The notes under the pieces are model-generated. The model worked only from the letters and a program-made list of their open reading frames with translations, searched no databases and was not told where the DNA came from. Shown here piece by piece: positions 7,929-15,439 of a stretch of 38,992 nucleotides of DNA. The position numbers and the translations under genes are program-made. The stretch's first letter is position 1, and every line of letters starts with the position of its first letter. The stretch is taken from contig CABVDH010000016.1 in the NCBI GenBank assembly GCA_902497065.1, forward strand, positions 1-38,992, in the 5' to 3' direction. Source of the DNA: an uncultured Collinsella sp. (lineage in GTDB: Bacteria > Actinomycetota > Coriobacteriia > Coriobacteriales > Coriobacteriaceae).

Positions 7929-8657
7929 ATGATCTATTACGTCGAGGACGATGACAACATCAGGGATCTGACGGTCTACGCGCTGCGCAAGCAGGGAATC
8001 GAGGCCGAGGGCTTTTCGTGCGATGGCGAGTTTAAGGCCGCCGTGGCGCGACGGGTACCCGATGCTGTCCTGCTCGACATCATGCTGCCCGATACCGATG
8101 GCTTGGCGATTATGCGTCGCCTGCGTGCCGACCGTCTGACGGCGACGGTGCCCATCATGATGCTTACCGCCAAGGACACCGAGCTCGACAAGGTGATGGC
8201 GCTCGATGGCGGTGCCGACGATTACCTGACTAAGCCGTTTTCGCTCATGGAGCTCGCCAGTCGCTGCCGCGCACTGTTGCGTCGCGGCGGTATGGTCAAA
8301 CAGGCAAGCGATGTGCTCAGCGTGGGCGACATTGTGCTCTCGCCCAGCCATCGCGAGGTGACCGTTGCCGGCGAGTCGCTTAAGCTCACCCTGCGCGAGT
8401 TCGACCTGCTCGAGTACCTCATGCGCAAGCCCGGCGTGGTCTTTACCCGCGAGTCGTTGCTGCAGAGCGTGTGGGGCTGGGACTTCGACGGCGGTTCGCG
8501 CACCGTTGACGTGCACGTGCAGACGCTTCGCCAAAAACTGGGCGAGCATGCCAGCGCCATCGAGACCGTGCGCGGCGTGGGCTACCGCTTGGCCGAGCCT
8601 TCTGCCGGTGATGGTGCCGAAGGTGACGACACCGCGGCCACCGCATCGGAGGAGTAA
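7929..8657 (+). CDS. PhoB/RegX3-like response regulator
   Basis: OmpR-family transcription regulator of 242 residues. ATG 7929 is chosen over 7905 because AAAGG and GGGG lie just upstream and the protein then begins MIYYVEDDD, as expected for a receiver domain. The acidic pocket is at residues 6-8, phospho-acceptor Asp50 lies in VLLDIMLPD, and the conserved Lys is in DDYLTKPF. The winged-helix domain includes LTLREFDLLEYLM and RGVGYRLAE. An acidic tail of about 20 residues ends the protein. Placement between pstB and a PhoR-like kinase suggests control of phosphate starvation genes. That role is inferred from context. Confidence 0.92.
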   Translation: MIYYVEDDDNIRDLTVYALRKQGIEAEGFSCDGEFKAAVARRVPDAVLLDIMLPDTDGLAIMRRLRADRLTATVPIMMLTAKDTELDKVMALDGGADDYLTKPFSLMELASRCRALLRRGGMVKQASDVLSVGDIVLSPSHREVTVAGESLKLTLREFDLLEYLMRKPGVVFTRESLLQSVWGWDFDGGSRTVDVHVQTLRQKLGEHASAIETVRGVGYRLAEPSAGDGAEGDDTAATASEE

Positions 8658-8660
8658 CCC

Positions 8661-10085
8661 GTGGTCTTCGCCCTCCAGGGAAAACATACGCTGTCGCACC
8701 GCGTTTTTGTGACGATCTTTGTCTGCGCCATGGCGGTTATCGTGGCGTTTACGGTGCTGGGTGCGTTCTTTGTGCAAAACACCTTGGCGGATGCCACGAG
8801 TGCCAACCTGGCGCAAGAAACCGAGCTCATTGCTGCCGCCCTCGACGAGCAGCAGGAGCCCATCCCGTTCTTGCGTAGCCTCGATCGCGAGGACTTGCGC
8901 ATCACGCTGATTAACAAGGATGGATCGGTTGCCTACGACAACGAGGCGTCACCTTCCACACTGCCCAACCACGGCGATCGCCCCGAGGTCATCGAGGCCT
9001 TTGAGAATGGTTCGGGTTCCGCGGAGCGCGCAAGCTCTACGCTTGACGAGATTATGCTGTATCGCGCCGTCGCCCTTGATAACGGCCAGGTTGTCCGCTT
9101 GGCGCAGGCCCAGCCTGGCGTTGCGGCGATTTTGCTGTCGATGGTGGCGCCGATGCTGCTTATCGCAGCAGCGGGTGCGGTGCTCTCGTTTTTTATGGCG
9201 CGCCGCGAGTCCCGTGCCATCATCGCGCCGTTGCAAGAGGTGGATTTGGACCACCCACGCCGTAGCTATGAACACGCCTATGCCGAGATGGTCCCCATGC
9301 TTGAGCGTATCGAGTCGCAGCGCCAGGAACTCAAGCGCCAAATGGCGGTGCTAGCGGACAACGACCGTATGCGCCGCGAGTTCACGGCGAATATCACCCA
9401 TGAGCTCAAGACGCCGCTTACGGCGATTTCGGGCTATGCCGAGCTCATCGCAAATGGCATGGTCGAGGGCGAGGACGACCTGCGCAACTTTGGCGGTCGC
9501 ATCTATCGTGAGGCGGGCCGCTTGGCAGCGCTTGTCAACGACATCCTTACGCTGTCTAACTTGGACGAGGCCGAGCGTGCAACTGAGGGCGAGGCGGTGC
9601 CCATTGGGTCCACGGAGCCTATTGAGCTCTCGCGTGCCATCTACGCGGTTGAGCAGCGTCTTGAACAGGTCGCCCGTCAGGCGAATGTGACGATAAGTCA
9701 TGAGACCAAGCCTGTGGTCATCGAGGGCGTGTCGCGCTTGATTGACGAGCTCATCTATAATCTGGCAAGCAACGCCATCCGCTACAATCGACCCGGCGGT
9801 ACGGTTACGCTGCAGTGCGGCACCAACGACGAAGGCCATCCGTTTCTTGCGGTCGCCGACACGGGAATCGGTATCGCGCCTGAAGAACAGGGCAAGGTAT
9901 TTGAGCGGTTCTATCGCGTGGACAAGAGTAGGTCCAAGGCGCGCGGCGGAACCGGTCTGGGGCTTGCCATTGTCAAGCATGCGGCCCTGTATCATCACGC
10001 CACGCTCGATCTGTCGAGCGAGTTGGGCGTGGGAACCACCATTACGGTGACGTTTCCCATACAGCAGGACGAGCCATTCGCATAG
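8661..10085 (+). CDS. PhoR-like sensor histidine kinase
   Basis: Two-pass membrane sensor kinase of 474 residues. The start is GTG 8661, with GGAGGAG a few bases upstream overlapping the end of the regulator gene, so translation is probably coupled. A transmembrane helix at about 14-38 is followed by an extracytoplasmic region of about 115 residues (39-155) and a second helix at about 155-178. The H-box is FTANITHELKTPLTAISGY with phospho-acceptor His247, a hallmark of the PhoR group. The N-box is YNLASNAIRYN, and the G-boxes are DTGIGI and GGTGLGLAIVKHA, with the F-box FERFYRVDKSRS between them. It forms a pair with the preceding regulator and probably responds to phosphate through PstB. Confidence 0.93.
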   Translation: MVFALQGKHTLSHRVFVTIFVCAMAVIVAFTVLGAFFVQNTLADATSANLAQETELIAAALDEQQEPIPFLRSLDREDLRITLINKDGSVAYDNEASPSTLPNHGDRPEVIEAFENGSGSAERASSTLDEIMLYRAVALDNGQVVRLAQAQPGVAAILLSMVAPMLLIAAAGAVLSFFMARRESRAIIAPLQEVDLDHPRRSYEHAYAEMVPMLERIESQRQELKRQMAVLADNDRMRREFTANITHELKTPLTAISGYAELIANGMVEGEDDLRNFGGRIYREAGRLAALVNDILTLSNLDEAERATEGEAVPIGSTEPIELSRAIYAVEQRLEQVARQANVTISHETKPVVIEGVSRLIDELIYNLASNAIRYNRPGGTVTLQCGTNDEGHPFLAVADTGIGIAPEEQGKVFERFYRVDKSRSKARGGTGLGLAIVKHAALYHHATLDLSSELGVGTTITVTFPIQQDEPFA

Positions 10086-10110
10086 CGATACAACATAGGT
10101 ATTGATGCAG

Positions 10111-10147
10111 ACGCCGCATTTGACTTTCGGGTGCGGCGTTGTTGTGC
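10111..10147 (+). terminator. Terminator after the PhoR-like gene
   Basis: ACGCCGCA (10111-10118) pairs with TGCGGCGT (10132-10139), followed by the T-rich TGTTGTTGTG. It separates the phosphate block from the polysaccharide cassette. Confidence 0.65.
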
Positions 10148-10204
10148 AATTTTACGATTGCTTCCGACATTTTTACAGGAGAGCCTGTTTCTTATGTATA
10201 GAGT

Positions 10205-10233
10205 TTGGTCTCGGTAAAAAGATGCGATAACAT
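10205..10233 (+). promoter_or_regulatory. Candidate promoter of the polysaccharide kinase cassette
   Basis: TTGGTC (10205-10210), 17 bases, TAACAT (10228-10233), about 48 bases before the first start codon. The match to consensus is moderate. Confidence 0.4.
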
Positions 10234-10280
10234 ACGGACAGTTTTGTCAATCCGAACTGGGGAAATGAAAGGCAAGCTGC

Positions 10281-10937
10281 ATGACCCTTCTCGAACTGTT
10301 CCAGCTGCTGAAGAAGCACCTCAAGCTGGTCATCACCCTTCCGGTGGTCTGCGCGATCGCCATGGGTATCGTGTCCTTCGCCGCGATGGACAACACCTAT
10401 ACCGCGACGACGAGCATGTACATTCTCGCCAAGACCGACGATAGCGGCCAGATGAGCTACAACGATCTCTCGGCGAGCCAGATGCTTTCCAACGATATCG
10501 CCACGCTGCTGGATAGCGATAGCGTTAAGAGCGGCGCCGCCAAGGAACTGGGCCTCACCGATCTGGATGACTACAAGGTGTCTGTTTCCTCCGAGACCAC
10601 CACGCGTGTCATTACGCTTTCGGTTACCGGCACCGATGCCAAGGAGACGGCTGAGGTCGCAAAGGCCATAGCTAGCTCGGTGAGTACGGTCGCTCAGAAC
10701 GTCGGCGCTGCCCAGAGCATCAACGTTATCGACGAGGCTAAGACCCCCGAAGCCCCCAGCGGCCCCAAGCGCACGCTGTATATTGCCGTCGCGTTCCTCG
10801 CCGGTATCTTTATCGCAGTCGCCTATGTCGTTTTGGCAGACATGCTCAATACCCGCATCCGCGGTGCCGAAGAGGCGGAAGAGCTCCTGGGCATTCCCGT
10901 TGTTGGCCGAATTCCGGCTATGAAAGGTGGTAAATAG
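10281..10937 (+). CDS. Wzz/YveK-type chain-length and kinase-activator protein
   Basis: Polysaccharide co-polymerase of 218 residues. In Gram-positive capsule systems this protein both sets polymer length and activates the cytoplasmic tyrosine kinase. It has an N-terminal helix (about 18-38), an external domain, a proline-rich segment near the second helix (PEAPSGPKR) and a second helix at about 165-186. A cytoplasmic tail follows (EAEELLGIPVVGRIP), the part that normally contacts the kinase. GAAAGGC lies 8-10 bases before ATG. The kinase gene starts 2 bases after the stop. No glycosyltransferase or polymerase genes are adjacent. Confidence 0.88.
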   Translation: MTLLELFQLLKKHLKLVITLPVVCAIAMGIVSFAAMDNTYTATTSMYILAKTDDSGQMSYNDLSASQMLSNDIATLLDSDSVKSGAAKELGLTDLDDYKVSVSSETTTRVITLSVTGTDAKETAEVAKAIASSVSTVAQNVGAAQSINVIDEAKTPEAPSGPKRTLYIAVAFLAGIFIAVAYVVLADMLNTRIRGAEEAEELLGIPVVGRIPAMKGGK

Positions 10938-10939
10938 GC

Positions 10940-11677
10940 ATGGCTAAGGCAAAGAACACCGATAAGCTCGTTGTACAGAATGCCGCCAAGACCCTTCTGG
11001 CCAACATCCGCTTTGCGAGCGTGGACGACCCCATTCGCACCATTACCGTCACGTCCTCGATTCCCAACGAGGGCAAGTCTACGGTTTCCATCAACCTTGC
11101 CCAGGCTATCGCCACGAGCGGCAAGTCCGTGCTCCTGGTCGAGGCCGATATGCGCCGCAGGTCCCTTTCCGATATGCTCGGCGTTCGTTCGCGCGGCGGA
11201 CTCTATGCGGTCCTTTCCGAGCAGATCTCCATTGACCAGGCAATTGTCGAGACGGGTCAGAAGAACTTCTACTTCCTCGATGCCGAGCCGCATATTCCCA
11301 ATCCTGCCGACATCATCGTCTCTCACCGCTTTGCCAAGCTGGTAAAGGCACTGTCTGCCAAGTTCCAGTACGTCATCTTCGACGCTCCTCCGGTAGGCAC
11401 CTTCATCGATGCTGCCGAGATCGCAAGTCTGACCGACGGCACGCTGTTCGTGGTGCGCGAGGACTTCACCAAGCGCGAGGAGGCACTCAACGCTATCGGC
11501 CAGCTTAAGAAGTCCGAAAAGGTCAAGCTCATCGGTACCGTTATGAACTACTGCGAGACCGAGACCAGCGAGTACTACTACTCCTACTACACCAAGGACG
11601 GTAAGAAGGTGAAGAAGGGCTCCGACGATCAGGGGACTTCCAAAAAGGGCATCTTCACCAACCGAGCAAACGTTTAG
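10940..11677 (+). CDS. Bacterial tyrosine kinase, CpsD/CapB/YwqD type
   Basis: Cytoplasmic BY-kinase of 245 residues that autophosphorylates a C-terminal tyrosine cluster and phosphorylates partners in polysaccharide export. The Walker A motif is SIPNEGKST at residues 40-48, Walker A' is LLVEADMRRRSL and Walker B is YVIFDAPPVG. The C-terminus carries the tyrosine-rich stretch EYYYSYYTKDGKK, followed by a basic tail. ATP sites in this family are completed by the activator tail encoded by the gene just upstream, and the short gap between the two genes fits a stoichiometric pair. AAAGGTGG supplies the ribosome-binding site within the end of the upstream gene. Confidence 0.92.
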   Translation: MAKAKNTDKLVVQNAAKTLLANIRFASVDDPIRTITVTSSIPNEGKSTVSINLAQAIATSGKSVLLVEADMRRRSLSDMLGVRSRGGLYAVLSEQISIDQAIVETGQKNFYFLDAEPHIPNPADIIVSHRFAKLVKALSAKFQYVIFDAPPVGTFIDAAEIASLTDGTLFVVREDFTKREEALNAIGQLKKSEKVKLIGTVMNYCETETSEYYYSYYTKDGKKVKKGSDDQGTSKKGIFTNRANV

Positions 11678-11694
11678 TTGATTAAGGCTGACCT

Positions 11695-12345
11695 ATGCGT
11701 GACATTCATTGCCATATCTTGCCGGGTGTAGACGACGGCGCCGCCGATCTCGATGAGAGCTTGGCGATGCTCGAGGCTGCCAAGCGGGCCGGTGTAACCA
11801 GAATCGTTTGCACTCCTCACTGCCGTGATCCCTATTTTGATTACGACAAGATGTGGGATGCCTTTGAACTGCTGCGTGATAACGCTGACGGTTTTCCGCT
11901 CCAGATGGGCTTCGAGGTCAACCATCGAAAGCTCGTTGAGCTTGGTATCGATGCCGCGGAGCACTTGCATTTCGATGGGACCAACGAGTTTCTGCTCGAG
12001 CTTTCGACGCATGCCGATGCGTATGCGTTTAGAGAGTACGAGAACACGATTTACGATTTGCAGTGCCGTGGCTACCAGGTGATCATCGCTCATCCTGAGC
12101 GCTATCGTGCGGTTCAAAAGGATGTAAGCGTGGCGGAGCGCCTGGTCGATATGGGCTGCAAGCTGCAGGCTTCGGCTGACTTTATTGCCGGCGGTCGCTT
12201 TGGTCGCGAGAAAAAGCCGGCACAGCGCCTGTTCGATCAGAACCTGTACAGCTTCATCGCGAGCGATGCCCATAACGTGGGTCATTACGACTGCCTGGCG
12301 AAGGCTCGCGCGAAGTTTAGTGTGCGCGGAGCTCATTTTCGCTAA
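11695..12345 (+). CDS. PHP-type protein tyrosine phosphatase, CpsB/YwqE type
   Basis: Metal-dependent phosphatase of 216 residues that removes phosphate from the cognate BY-kinase. The PHP-domain start RDIHCHILPGVDDGA gives the first metal-binding His-x-His and Asp. Further ligands are seen in VCTPHCRDPYF, FEVNHRK, IAHPERY and SDAHNV. Length and motif order match CpsB/YwqE. It is third in the cassette, 17 bases after the kinase, completing an activator-kinase-phosphatase trio. Confidence 0.92.
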   Translation: MRDIHCHILPGVDDGAADLDESLAMLEAAKRAGVTRIVCTPHCRDPYFDYDKMWDAFELLRDNADGFPLQMGFEVNHRKLVELGIDAAEHLHFDGTNEFLLELSTHADAYAFREYENTIYDLQCRGYQVIIAHPERYRAVQKDVSVAERLVDMGCKLQASADFIAGGRFGREKKPAQRLFDQNLYSFIASDAHNVGHYDCLAKARAKFSVRGAHFR

Positions 12346-12384
12346 TATCTGTCCCTAACGTTCGCATTGAATGAAAGGGCAGCC

Positions 12385-12885
12385 ATGGATATCCAACTTA
12401 AGACGGGATGCTTTGATGACGCGGCGTTGGTGCGCCGCGTCGTTTTTATGGACGAGCAGGGCTACGAGAATGAGTTCGACGCTATCGACGAGGATCCGAA
12501 CTGCATTCATGTGACGCTCTATGTAGACGGCGAGCTTGCCGGTTGCTCGCGCGTGTTTCCCGAAGAGCTTGAGCGCGTGGCTGACGCAGAGGCCCCGGTG
12601 TTGCCGGCATGCGACATGGACGAAGGCGTTGCGGCGGGGGAGACCTACATTATGGGGCGCGTGGCCGTGCTGTCCACCATGCGCCGTCGCGGTCTGGCAA
12701 GCAAGATTGTCGAAGCCAGCGAAGCTGCTGCGTGCGATGCCGGCGCTAAGCTTATTAAGCTGCATGCGCAGGAATACGTGCTGCCGCTCTATGCAAAGGC
12801 GGGCTACACGCAAATTGCCCCGGTAGATTACGAAGACGAGGGCCAACCCCATGTCTGGATGGCCAAGCGCGTAGATGGCAGATAG
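12385..12885 (+). CDS. GNAT family N-acetyltransferase
   Basis: Predicted acyl-CoA-dependent acetyltransferase of 166 residues. ATG 12385 is chosen because GAAAGGG lies 6-7 bases upstream. The acetyl-CoA-binding motif A is visible as RVAVLSTMRRRGLASKIVEA (the R-R-G-L-A turn), followed by the family's C-terminal LHAQEYVLPLYAKAGY. The pattern resembles the YitI/ElaA-like branch. The substrate is unknown. It follows the phosphatase gene by 39 bases and may share its transcript. Confidence 0.87.
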   Translation: MDIQLKTGCFDDAALVRRVVFMDEQGYENEFDAIDEDPNCIHVTLYVDGELAGCSRVFPEELERVADAEAPVLPACDMDEGVAAGETYIMGRVAVLSTMRRRGLASKIVEASEAAACDAGAKLIKLHAQEYVLPLYAKAGYTQIAPVDYEDEGQPHVWMAKRVDGR

Positions 12886-13032
12886 GGACGTTCCTTTTCT
12901 GCCGGCAGTTGGGGACACTCCTTGGCAATTGGCGCATCGGAGCGCTTAGACATACAGTTTTTCGATTCCGTATGTATATATGCGCGCTAATGGGTTATAA
13001 AATCTAAGTCTGAACATAGCAGGTCTGCGATG
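12886..13032. other. Intergenic stretch before the htpG leader hairpin
   Basis: Two similar phrases occur: GGGACGTTCC near 12887 and GGGGACACTCC near 12911. A TATAAA -10-like box sits at 12996-13001, with only a weak TGTATA (12973-12978) at -35 distance. No gene is seen. Confidence 0.4.
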
Positions 13033-13058
13033 CGGCTCGGGCGACCGGGCCGTTTTTT
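13033..13058 (+). terminator. Terminator-like hairpin in the htpG leader
   Basis: CGGCTCGG (13033-13040), GCGA loop, CCGGGCCG (13045-13052), then six T. It lies only 30 bases before the htpG start codon. It may end transcripts from upstream, or act as an attenuator for htpG. Confidence 0.75.
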
Positions 13059-13088
13059 GCGGACGGGGGTAGCGCGAAAGGACTGTAC

Positions 13089-15113
13089 ATGCGTCAATTT
13101 AAGACCGAGAGCAAAAAACTGCTCGACCTCATGATCAACTCCATCTACACCAATAAGGAAATCTTCCTGCGCGAGCTTATCTCTAACGCGAGCGACGCCG
13201 TCGACAAGCTCAACTTTAAGAGCCTGCAGGACCCGAGCGTCAAGATCGACCAGGGCGACCTAGCTATTCGCGTCTCCTTTGATAAAGACGCCCGCACCAT
13301 TACTATCTCGGATAACGGCATTGGCATGACCGCCGAGGAGCTCGAGCGCAATCTGGGCACCATCGCCCATTCCGGCTCTGAGGAGTTTAAGACCGAGAAT
13401 GCCGAGCAGCAGGGCTCCGATGTCGACATCATCGGTCAGTTTGGCGTGGGCTTCTATTCGGCCTTTATGGTCGCCAGCCATGTGAAGGTCGTCAGCCGCG
13501 CCTATGGCGAGGATGTCGCCCATGTGTGGGAGTCGGACGGTCTTGAGGGCTACACCATCGAGGACGGCGAGCGTGCCGAGCACGGTACCGATGTCATCCT
13601 GACGCTGCGCGAGAACGAGAAGCTCGATGCCGACGGCGAGGCCGAGACCTACGATCGCTTCCTGACCGAGTGGGGCCTCAAGAGCCTGATTCAGCAGTAC
13701 AGCAACTATGTGCGCTACCCGATTCAGATGATGGTGTCCAAGAGCCGCCAGAAACCCAAGCCCGAGGACGCCGGCGACGATTACAAGCCCGAGTACGAGG
13801 ACTACCAGGAGCTCGAGACCGTCAATTCCATGACACCGATCTGGAAGAAGCGCAGCTCCGATGTCGAGCAGAAGGACTACGACGAGTTCTACAAGTCCAC
13901 GTTCCACGACTTTGACGATCCTGCGCGCACCATCAGCTTCCATGCCGAGGGCACGCTCGAGTATGACGCCCTGCTGTTTGTGCCGGGCCGCGCGCCGTTC
14001 GATCTGTACAGCAAGGATTACGAGAAGGGTCTGGCGCTCTACAGCTCCAATGTCCTGATCATGGAGAAGTGCGACGACCTGCTGCCCGACTACTACAACT
14101 TTGTCCGCGGCGTCGTGGATTCCGCCGACGTGTCGCTCAACATCTCGCGTGAGACGCTGCAGCAGAACCGTCAGCTCAAGGCCATCGCCAAGCGCGTGGA
14201 GAAGAAGATTACTGCCGATCTTGAGGATATGCGTGACAACGACCGCGAGGCCTACGAGAAGTTCTTTGAGAACTTTGGCCGCGGCCTTAAGTACGGCATC
14301 TACTCGAGCTATGGCATGAAGGCCGATGAGCTCGCCGATCTGTTGCTGTTCTGGTCTGCCAAGGAACAGAAGATGATTACCCTGGCCGAGTATGCCAAGG
14401 GCATGCCCGAGGATCAGAAGGCCATCTACTACGCCGCCGGCGACTCGCGTGAGCGCTTGGCCAAGATGCCCGTGGTAAAGGGCGTGCTCGACCGCGGCTA
14501 TGACGTGCTGCTGCTGACGCAGGATGTGGATGAGTTCACCTTCCAGGCCATGCGTGAGTACGTTGCCGCCGATATGCCCAAGGTCTACGAGGACGATGCT
14601 GCCCGCGAGGCTGCCGAGAAGGCTGTGGCCGACGGTGCCGAGCCCGAGGTCGAGGATCGTCATCTAGAGCTCAAGAACGTTGCGACTGGCGATCTTGATC
14701 TGGCGACCGAGGACGAGAAGAAGGAGGCCGAGGACGCCACCAAGGAAAACGAGGACCTCTTTAGCGCTATGAAGGAGGCGCTCGGTGACAAGGTCGAGAA
14801 AGTTGCCGTCTCCGCGCGCCTGACTGATGCCCCCGCTTGCATCACCACCGAGGGCCCGCTTTCGCTTGAGATGGAGAAGGTGCTCCAGAAGGGACCCGAG
14901 GGCGCGCCCGACGGTATGCCCAAGAGCCAGCGCTTGCTCGAGCTCAACGCCAAGCACCCGGTCTTTGCCAAGCTCGTCGCTGCTCAGAAGGCGGGCGACA
15001 CTGACAAGATCAAGCAGTACTCAGGCTTGCTCTACGATCAGGCCCTGCTGGTCGAGGGCATCCTCCCCGAGGATCCCGTAGCCTTCGCGGCGGCTGTTTG
15101 CAACTTGATGTAG
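13089..15113 (+). CDS. htpG: Molecular chaperone HtpG (Hsp90)
   Basis: Cytosolic ATP-dependent Hsp90 chaperone of 674 residues, somewhat longer than the 624 of E. coli HtpG. The N-terminal GHKL ATPase domain shows ELISNASDAVDKL (ATP-site Glu/Asn/Asp), DNGIGM and GQFGVGFYSAFM. The middle domain carries the catalytic-loop region with NISRETLQQNR. The C-terminal dimer domain contains the typical SARLTDAPACI phrase. Extra length comes from a Glu/Asp/Lys-rich stretch around residues 525-560. AAAGGA precedes the ATG by 7 bases. It appears to be a single-gene unit, with a terminator-like hairpin just upstream and a large inverted repeat downstream. Confidence 0.96.
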   Translation: MRQFKTESKKLLDLMINSIYTNKEIFLRELISNASDAVDKLNFKSLQDPSVKIDQGDLAIRVSFDKDARTITISDNGIGMTAEELERNLGTIAHSGSEEFKTENAEQQGSDVDIIGQFGVGFYSAFMVASHVKVVSRAYGEDVAHVWESDGLEGYTIEDGERAEHGTDVILTLRENEKLDADGEAETYDRFLTEWGLKSLIQQYSNYVRYPIQMMVSKSRQKPKPEDAGDDYKPEYEDYQELETVNSMTPIWKKRSSDVEQKDYDEFYKSTFHDFDDPARTISFHAEGTLEYDALLFVPGRAPFDLYSKDYEKGLALYSSNVLIMEKCDDLLPDYYNFVRGVVDSADVSLNISRETLQQNRQLKAIAKRVEKKITADLEDMRDNDREAYEKFFENFGRGLKYGIYSSYGMKADELADLLLFWSAKEQKMITLAEYAKGMPEDQKAIYYAAGDSRERLAKMPVVKGVLDRGYDVLLLTQDVDEFTFQAMREYVAADMPKVYEDDAAREAAEKAVADGAEPEVEDRHLELKNVATGDLDLATEDEKKEAEDATKENEDLFSAMKEALGDKVEKVAVSARLTDAPACITTEGPLSLEMEKVLQKGPEGAPDGMPKSQRLLELNAKHPVFAKLVAAQKAGDTDKIKQYSGLLYDQALLVEGILPEDPVAFAAAVCNLM

Positions 15114-15143
15114 TTCGGGGATACGGCACCGTAACTAGATTAG

Positions 15144-15213
15144 AACGAGAGTGGATAATCTCCCACTTTTGGCTCGAATGCGGGCTTGAAGTGGGAGATT
15201 TTCCACTCTCGTT
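15144..15213. repeat. Long inverted repeat after htpG
   Basis: Arms of 25 bases (15144-15168 and 15189-15213) start with AACGAGAGTGG and end with CCACTCTCGTT, with a single mismatch. The loop is 20 bases. T-rich sequence follows (TTCCTTTT), so it may serve as the htpG terminator, but the stem is much longer than the other terminators here. Confidence 0.8.
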
Positions 15214-15221
15214 TCCTTTTG

Positions 15222-15250
15222 AATGATCCCTCCGTCCCCAAGGGATCATT
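15222..15250. repeat. Second hairpin after htpG
   Basis: AATGATCCCT (15222-15231) pairs perfectly with AGGGATCATT (15241-15250) around a 9-base loop. It includes TCCGTCCCCAA, which recurs in the hairpin at 24540-24589. Confidence 0.75.
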
Positions 15251-15439
15251 TATTTGTGCGGGTTGTGGTTTTGTGACCTGCTGAAATTTAAGATACTGTA
15301 CATCTGTACGCTAACTCATCTTCGTAGTATATTGCTACCCGCAAAACTCAGCACCATTGTGCTTTGAGACGTTAAAGCGCCTACTACAATGGTTGTCGAT
15401 AGTACGATTCGATTTAACGACAGGATGGATGGTCCAAGC
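15251..15439. other. Leader region of the YhgE-like pair
   Basis: Non-coding stretch with AT-rich parts. A weak promoter candidate is TTGAGA (15364-15369) with TACAAT (15385-15390), spaced 15 bases. No small gene is supported. Confidence 0.35.

Noticed and set aside
13260..14663. 467-codon open frame antisense to htpG
   Set aside because: Shadow of the htpG reading frame; Leu/Gly/Val-rich translation without family features and no ribosome site.
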